Positions 27,975-37,307 of a stretch of DNA of 64,000 nucleotides are shown one piece after another (positions within the stretch are counted from its first letter, which is position 1; every line of letters begins with the position of its first letter). Position numbers and translations under genes: made by a program. The stretch covers positions 70,478-134,477 of the forward strand of contig NZ_LT732547.1 of NCBI RefSeq assembly GCF_900155685.1, written 5' to 3'. The notes beneath the pieces are model-generated. The model saw only the letters and a program-made list of their open reading frames with translations. It did no database searches and was not told the origin of the DNA. This stretch comes from Paenibacillus bouchesdurhonensis (GTDB taxonomy: Bacteria > Bacillota > Bacilli > Paenibacillales > Paenibacillaceae).

Positions 27975-29243
27975 ATGAGCGAAATGATTAACAACCGCGA
28001 GCATACAGTACCAGAACAGGGACGTCGGCAGCAACTGCTGAAGGAGATCATTAAGGAGCTGCATGAAGGAAAGAGCGTTGATGAGGTTAAGGCGCGGTTC
28101 GAGGAAGCGGTAGGGGATGTAACGGTGGCGGAGATATCCGCCATGGAGCATGCATTAATGGAGGAGGAAGGTATTCCCGTCTCCGAAGTACAGCGCTTGT
28201 GCTCTGTGCATACAGCAATTTTTAAAGGCTCAATTGAGGAAATCCACCGCTCGTCCAAGCCAGAAGAGCAGCCGGGGCACCCTGTTCACACCTTTAAGCT
28301 TGAGAATCGTGAAATTGAGCGGCATGTCAATTTCAAGCTGGAACTGCATAAGGATAAATTTCAACGGGAAGACAGCACGGAAATCGTGTATAAGCTGGTA
28401 GAGGATTTAAATCTATTACTGGATCTCGATAAGCACTATAGCCGTAAGGAAAATTTGCTCTTTCCCTACTTGGAGAAATACGGGATCTATGGCCCTACCA
28501 AGGTAATGTGGGGCGTGGATGATGCTATTCGTGCGATGATCAAGGAAGTGAAGGAGAAGCTGATGAGCTACAACAGCGACGGTCCTGCGGATAAGGACAT
28601 GCTCATCATCGATCTGGAGCGCGTGATCACTGAGGTCAACGAGATGATTTTCAAGGAAGAGAATATTTTGCTGCCGATGGCTTTGGAGAAGCTCACGGAG
28701 GATGAATGGGTTAAGATTGCCGCAGAGAGTGATGAGATCGGCTATTGTCTGACTGCTCCGGAGGAGAAGTGGATTCCCGAACGTGTACCGCTTCCGTTCG
28801 ACGAGGCTAAAGAGGGGGCAGAGGATGGCCATCTGCCTGAGGGGCTGATCCGATTCGATACAGGGATCGTGTCAGTAGCGCAGATGGAAGCGATTATGAA
28901 TCATTTGCCCGTTGATCTTACGTTTATCGATGAGCACGATGTCGTAAGGTATTTCTCCCACGGGAAGGAACGGATCTTCGCCCGGACGAAGGCCGTCATT
29001 GGCCGCACGGTGCAGAACTGTCACCCTCCGCAAAGCGTGCATGTGGTGGATGAATTGCTGGCGGATTTCAAGGCTGGGCGGAAGGACACTGAGGATTTTT
29101 GGATTCCGTTCAAGGATAAGTTCGTCTATATTCGTTATTTTGCCATTCGCGACGATGATGGGAAATACATGGGAACCTTGGAGTTTACACAGAATATCGC
29201 TGGGATCCAGGCTCTGGAGGGACAGAAGCGAATATTGTCTTAA
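27975..29243 (+). CDS. DUF438 - hemerythrin-like - PAS domain protein
   Basis: 422 residues: N-terminal DUF438 domain (about 18-85, LLKEIIKELHEGKSVDEVKA), a hemerythrin/HHE-like four-helix section (about 100-245) with candidate di-iron ligands in HPVHTF, DKHYSRKENLLFPYL, and FKEENILLPM, and a C-terminal PAS-like domain (about 305-420, DLTFIDEHDVVRYFSHGKER). Expected to bind a di-iron centre and sense or scavenge O2 or NO. AAAGGAGG precedes ATG 27975. Likely co-transcribed with the DUF1858 gene under the FNR-type site. Confidence 0.85.
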   Translation: MSEMINNREHTVPEQGRRQQLLKEIIKELHEGKSVDEVKARFEEAVGDVTVAEISAMEHALMEEEGIPVSEVQRLCSVHTAIFKGSIEEIHRSSKPEEQPGHPVHTFKLENREIERHVNFKLELHKDKFQREDSTEIVYKLVEDLNLLLDLDKHYSRKENLLFPYLEKYGIYGPTKVMWGVDDAIRAMIKEVKEKLMSYNSDGPADKDMLIIDLERVITEVNEMIFKEENILLPMALEKLTEDEWVKIAAESDEIGYCLTAPEEKWIPERVPLPFDEAKEGAEDGHLPEGLIRFDTGIVSVAQMEAIMNHLPVDLTFIDEHDVVRYFSHGKERIFARTKAVIGRTVQNCHPPQSVHVVDELLADFKAGRKDTEDFWIPFKDKFVYIRYFAIRDDDGKYMGTLEFTQNIAGIQALEGQKRILS

Positions 29244-29267
29244 CTTCAAGCTGACGTCGAAGTAAAT

Positions 29268-29305
29268 ATAGAGCAGCTCTTGTCCGTTGGACAGAGCTGC
29301 TCTAT
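29268..29305 (+). terminator. Inverted repeat, probable terminator
   Basis: ATAGAGCAGCTCT and GAGCTGCTCTAT with an inner TGTCC/GGACA form a nearly continuous 17-pair stem 25 bases after the DUF438 stop. The T-tail is poor (TCGTGTTTA). Confidence 0.6.
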
Positions 29306-29364
29306 TCGTGTTTATAGATGATTTTAAATGCTCCTGCTATAATATTGAAGGTGCCTGATAGTGA

Positions 29365-29781
29365 CAGGGTCATGGGATATTCGAAGTATTAAGTAACTCA
29401 ACTCTAGTTCCAGGCAGTGAGAGAACAGTCCCTAATATTAATATTGGTAATTACCGCGCCATCAATGCTAAGACGAAGTATCCAGAGGAAGCAAAGAAAT
29501 TTGTTGCTTTCATGAATGGCAAAGCAGATCAGAGAAGGCTTGCTGAGGGAGCTTTGGCTGTTCCGTCCATTGTAGGGACTCATGTCAGCCATCCGTTTGT
29601 AGAGAAGATTTCCGAAATTCTAATGTTACCGGATGCGACGGTATATTGGCCGCACACGGTTTCTACAGAATCTCTACAGGTCAAAATCCTGGAAGGTGTA
29701 AACAAGTATTTGGCTGGCAGCTCCAGTTTGGAAGAGACTTTAATTGAAATACAACAGGCGGTGGATCAAGCGTGGGATTAA
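29365..29781 (+). pseudogene. C-terminal remnant of a sugar ABC solute-binding protein
   Basis: An open frame of 138 codons without a plausible start or RBS encodes a typical binding-protein C-terminus: PNINIGNYRAINAKTKYPEE, AKKFVAFMNGKADQRRLAEG, and a final helix LIEIQQAVDQAWD. The N-terminal two thirds of a normal 400-450 residue protein and the signal peptide are absent, and no permease genes flank it. It is best read as the tail of a deleted importer locus. Confidence 0.7.
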
Positions 29782-29869
29782 TGATTTTAAGCATGCAAAC
29801 ACCCCTTGTGAATTTCATCATTTGCGCTGAAAGCCTTGTATTTACTGGATTTTCTGCAGCTCGCTTCTC

Positions 29870-29898
29870 TTGACCGAACGGTGTGGTTCGCTTATAGT
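29870..29898 (+). promoter_or_regulatory. Candidate sigma-A promoter of glcK
   Basis: TTGACC (29870-29875), 17-base spacer, TATAGT (29893-29898), 50 bases before the glcK start. Confidence 0.6.
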
Positions 29899-29947
29899 TG
29901 GTACGTAGGATAAACTATTTTATTTGAAGAAAAAGGTGGCTTGTACA

Positions 29948-30898
29948 ATGTCTGAAAAAATCTACATTGGTGTTGACCTTGGCGGTACTGCGATCAAAGT
30001 CGGCATCTGTAATGATGAAGGGCAGCTTCTTCATACCTATGAAGGGCCAACCGAGGCTGATAAAGGTGCCGATACCGTTGTGAGCAATATTGAGCAGTAT
30101 GTCCGTCATATTGTGGAGCAATCTCCCTTTGAATGGGAACAGGTAGCAGGTATCGGGGCTGGAGTTGCCGGATTTACGGACGTACGCGAAGGGATCATCA
30201 TTCTGGCACCGAATGTAGGTTTGAGGGATCTTCCGATTCGAGAGATTCTGGAGGCACGTCTGGGCAAGCCTGTCAAAATAGACAATGATGCTAACGTTGC
30301 GGCACTAGGAGAAGCATGGGGCGGCGCTGGTAAAGGCATTGACCATTGCGTCTGCGCAACGCTGGGTACAGGAGTCGGTGCGGGCATTATTATTCATGGT
30401 AAAATTTATCAGGGCTTTGCCGGATTTGCGGGCGAGCTGGGCCATATGTCTGTCGTTCCCGACCTGGAAGCGATTCAGTGCGGATGCGGCGAGACCGGCT
30501 GTCTGGAGACTGTCTCCTCGGCAACCGGTATTATTCGGATGGCGAACGATGCTGTGGCCAGAGGCGAGCGTACTACGCTAGCGCAGGTGGAGAAGATTAT
30601 GGCGAAGGACGTATTTGATGCGGCCAAAGAGGGAGACGAGGTGGCGATTCGGATCGTCAACCGTGCCGCGTTCTATTTAGGTAAAGCGCTGGCTGCTGTT
30701 GCCGTCGTTCTTAATCCGGAAGTGTTCATTATTGGCGGCGGTGTATCCAAGGCCGGGGACATTCTATTCAATGAAGTGCGCAGCGTGTTCCAGAAGCTGA
30801 CGCCGGAAGTAGCGGCAAGAGGGGTAAGCATCGTTCCCGCAACGCTGGGTAATGATGCCGGAATGGTTGGTGCGGCTGGCTTGTTCACCCGTTCTTAA
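29948..30898 (+). CDS. glcK: ROK-family glucokinase
   Basis: 316 residues. Phosphate-binding GVDLGGTAIKVGI at the N-terminus, catalytic NDANVAALGEAWGGAG, and the ROK zinc-site motif CGCGETGCLET. It phosphorylates glucose with ATP, feeding non-PTS sugars into glycolysis; the carbohydrate importers in this window would need such a kinase. ATG 29948 follows AAAGGTGG; an in-frame TTG 24 bases upstream is less likely. Preceded by its own promoter. Confidence 0.9.
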   Translation: MSEKIYIGVDLGGTAIKVGICNDEGQLLHTYEGPTEADKGADTVVSNIEQYVRHIVEQSPFEWEQVAGIGAGVAGFTDVREGIIILAPNVGLRDLPIREILEARLGKPVKIDNDANVAALGEAWGGAGKGIDHCVCATLGTGVGAGIIIHGKIYQGFAGFAGELGHMSVVPDLEAIQCGCGETGCLETVSSATGIIRMANDAVARGERTTLAQVEKIMAKDVFDAAKEGDEVAIRIVNRAAFYLGKALAAVAVVLNPEVFIIGGGVSKAGDILFNEVRSVFQKLTPEVAARGVSIVPATLGNDAGMVGAAGLFTRS

Positions 30899-31078
30899 GT
30901 TCGCTAGTTTATCAATTGCGTATTTTGTTGCTGCAAACTTGTCATTGTAATTTGTAGGCTCGAAGCTCAAAGGCAAGTCGGGGGTCTGTCATCATTTTCT
31001 GTCGATATATGCTGTCGATATTATTTAGATATATAATATAGATAGAAGAACAGGAGAACTACACGAGGAGGGAAATGC

Positions 31079-31969
31079 ATGTCAGACAAAGAGAAAGCAT
31101 CAGTTGCTAATTTGATTATCATTACAGGCATGTCGGGCGCAGGGAAATCCCTCGCCGTAAGGAGTCTGGAAGATCTAGGATTTTTCTGCGTGGACAATTT
31201 GCCTCCGGTACTTATCCCCAAATTCGCTGAGCTCATCGAGCAATCGAATGGCAAAATCGCCAAGGTGGCGCTAGTTATCGACCTGCGCGGCCGAGAGTTT
31301 TTTACGGCGTTATCCGAATCGCTGGGCTATGTAAAGGATCATTTCACAATTAATTGTGAAATTCTGTTCCTTGATGCCACTGATTCCGTATTGGTGCAGC
31401 GCTACAAGGAGAGCCGCCGCCGTCACCCGCTTGCTCCGGACGGTATGCCGCTGGACGGTATCCGGCTTGAGCGTAAAATGCTGGAGGAATTGAAAATCTC
31501 CGCGACCCAGGTGATCGACACGAGCAATATTAAACCAGCTCAGCTTAAAGAGAAGATCATCTCCCGCTTCTCTCATCTCGAGAGCAATCATTTATCCGTT
31601 AATATCACATCCTTCGGTTTTAAATACGGCATACCGATCGACGCCGATCTGGTCTTTGACGTCCGGTTCCTGCCGAACCCTCACTATATTGAGCAGCTTC
31701 GTCCACACACCGGACAAGACAGCGATGTATATGATTATGTTATGAAGTGGCCTGAGACGCAGTCGTTTCTGACCAAGCTGCTAGACATGCTGCACTTCCT
31801 GCTGCCTCAATATCATAAAGAGGGGAAAAGCCAGGTCATCATCGCCATTGGCTGTACCGGAGGAAAGCACCGTTCGGTGGCCATTTCTGAATATTTGGGC
31901 CGGATGCTCGGAACTAGTGAAACGGAGACAGTTCGCGTAAGCCATAGGGATGAGGGCCGAGACCGGTAA
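31079..31969 (+). CDS. rapZ: RNase adapter / nucleotide-binding protein RapZ (YvcJ)
   Basis: 296 residues. P-loop GMSGAGKS at residues 17-24, DNLPP, and the conserved C-terminal signature [16 protein letters not shown]. RapZ family members bind nucleotides and, in enterobacteria, the GlmZ RNA; in Firmicutes the role is less clear (YvcJ affects competence). AGGAGGG is eight bases before ATG 31079. First gene of the conserved rapZ-yvcK-whiA-HPr group. A -10-like TATAAT lies about 45 bases upstream. Confidence 0.93.
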   Translation: MSDKEKASVANLIIITGMSGAGKSLAVRSLEDLGFFCVDNLPPVLIPKFAELIEQSNGKIAKVALVIDLRGREFFTALSESLGYVKDHFTINCEILFLDATDSVLVQRYKESRRRHPLAPDGMPLDGIRLERKMLEELKISATQVIDTSNIKPAQLKEKIISRFSHLESNHLSVNITSFGFKYGIPIDADLVFDVRFLPNPHYIEQLRPHTGQDSDVYDYVMKWPETQSFLTKLLDMLHFLLPQYHKEGKSQVIIAIGCTGGKHRSVAISEYLGRMLGTSETETVRVSHRDEGRDR

Positions 31970-31990
31970 TTAAGAGGGTGAATCAAGACG

Positions 31991-32977
31991 ATGAATCGAG
32001 CTAACGAAACGAAAGTGCCGCGAATTGTAGTGATGGGCGGTGGAACCGGCCTATCGGTCATGCTTCGCGGATTGAAAGAGAAACCGCTCGATATCACGGC
32101 CATTGTTACCGTCGCCGATGATGGAGGAAGCTCCGGAATACTTCGGAATGAGCTGCATATGCCTCCTCCCGGCGACATCCGTAACGTATTGACCGCGCTG
32201 GCGGACGTGGAACCATTGCTGTCGAATATGCTAAGTTACCGCTTTTCTAACGGTTCGGGACTAGCAGGGCATAGTTTGGGCAATTTAATATTAGCGGCCA
32301 TTACAGATATATCCGGTGATTTCGTCACGGCTGTCCGCGAATTGAGCCGCGTGTTTGCAGTACGCGGCCGCGTACTGCCCGCCGCCGACCAAGCGGTAGT
32401 GCTGCATGCGGAAATGGAGGATGGCACGATTGTCACCGGGGAATCGAAGATTCCCGAGGCCCGCGGGAGGATCAAACGGATCTTCCTAGAGCCGGAGGAG
32501 GTGGAGCCGCTGCCGGAGGCTTGTGAAGCAATTCGCGAAGCCGATGCCATTCTAATTGGCCCGGGCAGTCTTTATACGAGTATTATCCCGAATCTGCTCG
32601 TGCCGAAGCTGACAGAGTCGATTTTGGCTAACAAGAACGCGATCAAGATTTTTGTGTGCAATGTTATGACTCAGCCTGGAGAGACGGATAATTATACGGT
32701 GAGCGATCATCTGCAGGCCGTTTATGATCATGTTGGTCATCATTTATTCGATTATGTCATCGTCAATGACGGCGAAATACCGACTCAAGTGCAGGATTTC
32801 TACGCAGAGCAAGGTGCCAAGCCTGTTGAGGTCGATTGGGATGTTGTGACAGGCAGAGGTTATAAAGTTATTGCGGACACGCTCGTGTTGTTCCGTCGAT
32901 ATTTGCGCCACGATGCTGACAAATTAAGTCAGCATATTTATCAATTGGTGCAGAGCTGGAATTTGCGAAAGAGGTGA
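31991..32977 (+). CDS. yvcK: Gluconeogenesis factor YvcK (GlmR)
   Basis: 328-residue CofD-like protein. Seen: [31 protein letters not shown], the [10 protein letters not shown] motif, and [16 protein letters not shown]. In B. subtilis YvcK/GlmR binds UDP-GlcNAc and stimulates GlmS, directing carbon to the cell wall during growth on gluconeogenic sources. GAGGGTG precedes ATG 31991. Overlaps the whiA region at its stop. Confidence 0.94.
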   Translation: MNRANETKVPRIVVMGGGTGLSVMLRGLKEKPLDITAIVTVADDGGSSGILRNELHMPPPGDIRNVLTALADVEPLLSNMLSYRFSNGSGLAGHSLGNLILAAITDISGDFVTAVRELSRVFAVRGRVLPAADQAVVLHAEMEDGTIVTGESKIPEARGRIKRIFLEPEEVEPLPEACEAIREADAILIGPGSLYTSIIPNLLVPKLTESILANKNAIKIFVCNVMTQPGETDNYTVSDHLQAVYDHVGHHLFDYVIVNDGEIPTQVQDFYAEQGAKPVEVDWDVVTGRGYKVIADTLVLFRRYLRHDADKLSQHIYQLVQSWNLRKR

Positions 32978-32982
32978 GAGTC

Positions 32983-33921
32983 TTGTCGTTTGCGGCGCGA
33001 ACCAAAAAGGAACTAACGATGGTCGAGGCCGAGCCTTGCTGCGAGCAGGCCGAGCTGTCCGCGCTGATTCGGATGAACGGCTCGGTGCAGGTTTCGAACA
33101 AAAAGGTTGTTCTGGACATCTCCACGGAAAACGCCGCGATTGCAAGGCGAATTTATTCTTTATTGAAGAAGCACTTTCAGGTTCACACCGAACTGCTTGT
33201 ACGCAAGAAAATGCGGCTAAAGAAAAATAACGTCTATATCGTACGAATTCCGACCAGGGTTCAGGAAATACTAAAGACGTTAAAGATTGTGTCTGAAGGC
33301 TTTATTTTTACGCAGGGGATTAATCCGGACTTGACCCGGAAAAATTGTTGTAAACGGGCCTATTTACGCGGCGCATTTATGGCGGGAGGCTCGGTAAACA
33401 ACCCGGAGGGCTCTTCATATCATCTCGAGATTGCTTCCATGTACGAGGAGCATTGCAAGGCCTTGGTGGATCTTGCTAATGAGTTTCACCTGAATGCACG
33501 ATGCATTGAGCGCAAGAAAGGCTTTATTTTCTACATTAAGGAAGGCGAGAAAATCATCGAACTGTTGAACATTATCGGCGCTCATCAAGCCTTATTCAAA
33601 TTTGAAGACGTGCGGATCATGCGCGATATGCGTAACTCCGTTAACCGGATCGTCAACTGTGAAACGGCGAATTTGAATAAGACGATTGGCGCAGCTGTTA
33701 GGCAGATCGAGAATATCAGGCTGCTTGAGAAAGAAGTAGGACTTGAGAACCTCCCGGAGAAGCTCAGAGAGGTGGCCGAAGTGCGTTTAGCTCACCCCGA
33801 TATGAACCTTAAAGAGGTCGGAGAACTGTTAAAAGGCAAGGTCAGCAAGTCGGGCGTGAACCACAGGCTTCGGAAGATTGACGAGCTGGCGGAAAAAATT
33901 CGCGGGGGTACAAGTGTATAG
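32983..33921 (+). CDS. whiA: DNA-binding regulator WhiA
   Basis: 312 residues: N-terminal LAGLIDADG-like domain ([31 protein letters not shown]) and C-terminal HTH ([36 protein letters not shown]). TTG 32983 is preferred over GTG 32974 because it gives the family N-terminus [12 protein letters not shown] and has GAGGTG seven bases upstream. WhiA influences cell division and chromosome segregation in Bacillus. Confidence 0.94.
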   Translation: MSFAARTKKELTMVEAEPCCEQAELSALIRMNGSVQVSNKKVVLDISTENAAIARRIYSLLKKHFQVHTELLVRKKMRLKKNNVYIVRIPTRVQEILKTLKIVSEGFIFTQGINPDLTRKNCCKRAYLRGAFMAGGSVNNPEGSSYHLEIASMYEEHCKALVDLANEFHLNARCIERKKGFIFYIKEGEKIIELLNIIGAHQALFKFEDVRIMRDMRNSVNRIVNCETANLNKTIGAAVRQIENIRLLEKEVGLENLPEKLREVAEVRLAHPDMNLKEVGELLKGKVSKSGVNHRLRKIDELAEKIRGGTSV

Positions 33922-34022
33922 CTAGTCTGTTATAGTCGGTATATGATATAATGATATAAATTTACCATGATCACATAGTTCTACAATATGCTGATTGAAT
34001 TCGTAATAGGGGGTAAGGTTTC

Positions 34023-34292
34023 ATGATCAAACACCCGGTAACTGTTCGATTGAAAACGGGTCTACACGCTCGGCCGGCAGCGCTTTTCGTTCAGGAAGCG
34101 AATAAATACTCATCTGAAATATTTGTTGAGAAAGACGATAAAAAAGTAAATGCTAAAAGTATCATGGGTATTATGAGCCTTGCCATTAGCACCGGAACGG
34201 AAATTTACATCAGTGCAGATGGCGCCGACGCGGAGCAAGCCGCAAACGCTTTAATTAATCTTGTTAGCAAAGAGGAACTGGAGAACCAATAA
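34023..34292 (+). CDS. HPr-family phosphocarrier at the crh locus, with His15 and Ser46
   Basis: 89-residue HPr-fold protein. The sequence shows RLKTGLHARPAALFV with His15, the PTS phosphorylation site, and VNAKSIMGIMSL with Ser46, the HprK site. The locus after rapZ-yvcK-whiA is that of crh in B. subtilis, and the rest resembles Crh (VQEANKYSSEIF, EKDDKKVNAKS), but Crh carries Gln15. This protein therefore could act both in PTS transfer and as CcpA corepressor. Symbol left open because ptsH or crh cannot be decided. A TATAAT-like -10 lies near 33948; a terminator follows. Confidence 0.9.
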   Translation: MIKHPVTVRLKTGLHARPAALFVQEANKYSSEIFVEKDDKKVNAKSIMGIMSLAISTGTEIYISADGADAEQAANALINLVSKEELENQ

Positions 34293-34316
34293 CGGGTTGC
34301 CGCCAGTGTTCAAGAA

Positions 34317-34356
34317 GGGACGATTTCGTGGCTCGATCACGAAATCGTCCTTTTTT
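34317..34356 (+). terminator. Intrinsic terminator of the rapZ-yvcK-whiA-HPr operon
   Basis: Perfect 13-pair stem GGACGATTTCGTG / CACGAAATCGTCC, seven-base loop, six T. Confidence 0.93.
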
Positions 34357-34472
34357 ACTTTTGAAATTTTGTCGAAGGAAAAATTTTCAGAGGAATTGAT
34401 GCCTAGGTGCAACATTTGTCCGCAACCTGCCGTTTAGTAGTTAAACTCACCCTATAATGGAGGTCATTTCTA

Positions 34473-35228
34473 ATGAAAAATTGGTTAAAGCCCGTTGGAG
34501 CAGTGCTGATTGCAGGAGTATTGGTTGCTGGAGGTTCATTGATTAGCGGGGGGCTAGACTCGGCGCAGTCTGTATACGCTGACAACGAGGTGCAGCGCAA
34601 TGTAATTAACGTTACGGGCAGCGGGGAAATTCTGATTAAGCCGGATATAGCTTATATTTCCGTAGGGGTAGAGACACAAGCGGATACAGCGAAAGAAGCA
34701 CAAAGCCAAAATGCCGCCAAGATGGCGAAGGTGAACGCATTGCTGAAGGATACGTGGAAGCTGGATGCAAAGGATATGAAGACAGGACAATTCTCGGTTC
34801 AGCCGAACTATACGTATTCGGAGAAAGAAGGCCAGAAGGTAAAGGGATATTCCGCTTACCATACTTTGTCGATTACTTACCGCGACTTAGAGAAGGTTGG
34901 CCAGCTTCTTGATGAGCTTACGAAGGCAGGAGCGAACCGGATCGATAATGTCCGCTTCTCGACTGAAAATCTGGATCAATATCAGGAGCAGGTCATTCAG
35001 AAGGCAATGGCGAATGCGGACATGAAGGCCGCTGCGATTGCCAAGGCTGCCAAGCGTCAGGTTGGCGTCGTGCTGAGCGTGACCCAAGGTGGCGGCAATG
35101 ATTACGCGCCTTATATGAACATGAGCTTTGCCGTAGCAGAGAAGGCTTCCATGGATCAAGCAACCTCAATCGAGCCAGGGGAAATTACTGTCAAGACCAC
35201 ACTTTCCGTGATGTATGAAATGAAATAA
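34473..35228 (+). CDS. SIMPL-domain (DUF541) secreted protein
   Basis: 251 residues with signal peptide (KNWLKPVGAVLIAGVLVAGG, cleavage probably after SVYA near residue 36) and a full SIMPL/DUF541 domain beginning NVINVTGSGEILIKPDIAYI. Family members are periplasmic or surface proteins of uncertain role. AATGGAGG precedes ATG 34473. It lies between terminator and the pot leader, so it seems monocistronic. Confidence 0.85.
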   Translation: MKNWLKPVGAVLIAGVLVAGGSLISGGLDSAQSVYADNEVQRNVINVTGSGEILIKPDIAYISVGVETQADTAKEAQSQNAAKMAKVNALLKDTWKLDAKDMKTGQFSVQPNYTYSEKEGQKVKGYSAYHTLSITYRDLEKVGQLLDELTKAGANRIDNVRFSTENLDQYQEQVIQKAMANADMKAAAIAKAAKRQVGVVLSVTQGGGNDYAPYMNMSFAVAEKASMDQATSIEPGEITVKTTLSVMYEMK

Positions 35229-35371
35229 ACCGCTGAATAGTCGTCAATATTTGGAAGGTTCTAATGCGTTGTAACTATTGCGGGGATGCTAAGCTGAGCG
35301 CACTACCGCCCCTAGAGCCTATCAATCTTCACAAAACCTCCTTCAGTTCTGCCAAATGGCCTAGAAAAGTG

Positions 35372-35400
35372 TTGTAACTGAGAACAAAACAAGGTATAGT
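35372..35400 (+). promoter_or_regulatory. Candidate promoter of potABCD
   Basis: TTGTAA (35372-35377), 17-base spacer, TATAGT (35395-35400). The transcript would start near 35407 and meet an intrinsic terminator hairpin before potA. Confidence 0.5.
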
Positions 35401-35433
35401 GAATATGCAAAAAATGAATCGACTGACCTGTTA

Positions 35434-35463
35434 AAGCCATACCAATGGATATGGCTTTTTTTT
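35434..35463 (+). terminator. Intrinsic terminator in the potA leader
   Basis: Stem AAGCCAT / ATGGCTT, ten-base loop, eight T, 30 bases upstream of the potA start and about 30 bases downstream of the candidate promoter. It may be a leader attenuator or simply the end of a transcript from upstream. Confidence 0.7.
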
Positions 35464-35493
35464 CTTAGTAGACCTGAAGGAGTTGGTGCATAC

Positions 35494-36462
35494 ATGATTG
35501 AACTGTCCGAAGTTGAAAAAAGCTTTGCAGGACAAGTCGTTGTGCATCCGCTATCGCTCACCATACAAGAAGGGGAGTTCTTAACCCTGCTGGGCCCGAG
35601 CGGCTGCGGCAAGACGACAATATTACGCATGATCGCCGGGTTCGAGCAACCGACAAGCGGCAAAATTATGCTGGACGGCAAGGATTTGACCCACCTGCCT
35701 CCGAATCGCCGGGATTTGAACCTGGTGTTTCAGCACTATGCATTATTCCCGCATATGACTGTTGAAGATAACATCGCATTTGGATTGAAGATGAAGAAAA
35801 TGCCGTCCAAGGAAATGCGGCAGCGCGTAGAGGAAGCGGTAACGATGACTCAGTTGACTCCGCTGATTAAGCGCTATCCGCACCAGCTGTCCGGCGGGCA
35901 GCAGCAGCGCGTGGCTATCGCGCGGGCAATTGCGAACAAGCCGAAGGTCCTCCTGCTCGATGAGCCGCTGGGTGCGCTTGATTTGCAGCTTCGGAAGAAT
36001 TTGCAATCCGAGCTGAAGCAGCTGCAGCGAAGCCTGGGTATTACGTTTGTATATGTAACCCATGATCAGGAGGAAGCGATGATGCTGTCCGACCGGATCG
36101 TGATTATGAATAATGGACAAGTAGAACAAATAGGCACGCCTCGCGAAATATACGCGACACCAACCACCCTGTTCTCCGCCACCTTTGTAGGAGAGAATAA
36201 CATTTTCTCCAGCGACGGGCGGCTATTTGCTGTGCGTCCGGAGAAATTGCGGGCGAGCAGGCAAGTTGAAGGTTCCAAACGAAGCGGAGAGGTTATGGAT
36301 GTCCTCTATCTGGGCAGCATTCATAAGCTGATCGTTCAGCTCGACAACGAGCCGATGACCGTGTCGATCGTATTTGACTTTACGGATGATCGTCCTTGGA
36401 ATATCGGCGAAAAGGTCGGTGTGGATTGGAACGCGGAGGATGAGGTGATTATCGGGCCATGA
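35494..36462 (+). CDS. potA: Spermidine/putrescine ABC transporter ATPase
   Basis: 322 residues. Walker [10 protein letters not shown], signature [15 protein letters not shown], Walker [18 protein letters not shown]-loop [10 protein letters not shown], then a TOBE-like C-terminal domain ([11 protein letters not shown]). Slightly shorter than enterobacterial PotA (about 370). AAGGAG precedes ATG 35494. Overlaps potB by four bases. Substrate assignment rests on the complete potABCD set and PotD. Confidence 0.92.
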   Translation: MIELSEVEKSFAGQVVVHPLSLTIQEGEFLTLLGPSGCGKTTILRMIAGFEQPTSGKIMLDGKDLTHLPPNRRDLNLVFQHYALFPHMTVEDNIAFGLKMKKMPSKEMRQRVEEAVTMTQLTPLIKRYPHQLSGGQQQRVAIARAIANKPKVLLLDEPLGALDLQLRKNLQSELKQLQRSLGITFVYVTHDQEEAMMLSDRIVIMNNGQVEQIGTPREIYATPTTLFSATFVGENNIFSSDGRLFAVRPEKLRASRQVEGSKRSGEVMDVLYLGSIHKLIVQLDNEPMTVSIVFDFTDDRPWNIGEKVGVDWNAEDEVIIGP

Positions 36463-37307
36463 GGAAATCGAGCCTGTCTGTACTGCCGGTACTGCTGTGG
36501 CTGGGTATTTTTCTAGTCATTCCGATGCTGATCGTCGTCGGTATGTCGTTCATGGGTCGAGACGCGACAGGCGGAGTTGTCGCGGGGTTTAGCCTGTCTT
36601 CCTATGCTCGCTTTTTCGATCCGCTGTATTTGGGGATTTATTGGGATACGATCGTGCTGTCTGTGCTAACGACGGTAATTTGTCTTCTGCTTAGCTATCC
36701 GCTGGCTTATTATATTGCGAATTCCGGCCCGAAGAAGCAGACATGGGGGCTTATTCTTGTTACAATACCGTTCTGGATTAATTTTCTCATTCGCACATAC
36801 GCATGGGTCTTATTACTCCGGACGCAGGGGATCGTCAACAATCTACTGATCGATATCGGCTTGATCCAGGAGCCGCTGCAGATGCTGTATACAAGAGGCG
36901 CCGTCTTGCTTGGGATGGTGTATACGTTTATTCCCTTTATGGTGCTGCCGATCTATGTGGCACTGGAGCAAATGGATAAGAAGCTGCTAGAGGCTGCGAG
37001 CGACCTCGGAGCATCGCCTTGGAAGGCATTTTGGCACATTACGCTGCCGCAGACGAAATCGGGGATTATGACGGGCTCCGTACTTGTCTATGTCTCGACA
37101 ACGGGGATGTTTGTCGTGACTGATATCTTGGGCGGAGCAAAATCGGCGATGATCAGCAATGTCATCCAAGCGCAATTTTCTGGAGCCAGAGACTGGCCGT
37201 TTGGCTCGGCGCTGTCGATCATCTTCGTAATCACATCTTTAATTATGATCGCCTTGTTTAACAAAGCGATGACTTCCAGGCACTTAAAAGTGAAGGAGGG
37301 TCGCTGA
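36459..37307 (+). CDS. potB: Spermidine/putrescine ABC transporter permease PotB
   Basis: 282 residues, six membrane helices and the EAA loop [20 protein letters not shown] that contacts the ATPase. Overlaps potA (ATGA) and potC (one base). Confidence 0.92.
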   Translation: MRKSSLSVLPVLLWLGIFLVIPMLIVVGMSFMGRDATGGVVAGFSLSSYARFFDPLYLGIYWDTIVLSVLTTVICLLLSYPLAYYIANSGPKKQTWGLILVTIPFWINFLIRTYAWVLLLRTQGIVNNLLIDIGLIQEPLQMLYTRGAVLLGMVYTFIPFMVLPIYVALEQMDKKLLEAASDLGASPWKAFWHITLPQTKSGIMTGSVLVYVSTTGMFVVTDILGGAKSAMISNVIQAQFSGARDWPFGSALSIIFVITSLIMIALFNKAMTSRHLKVKEGR

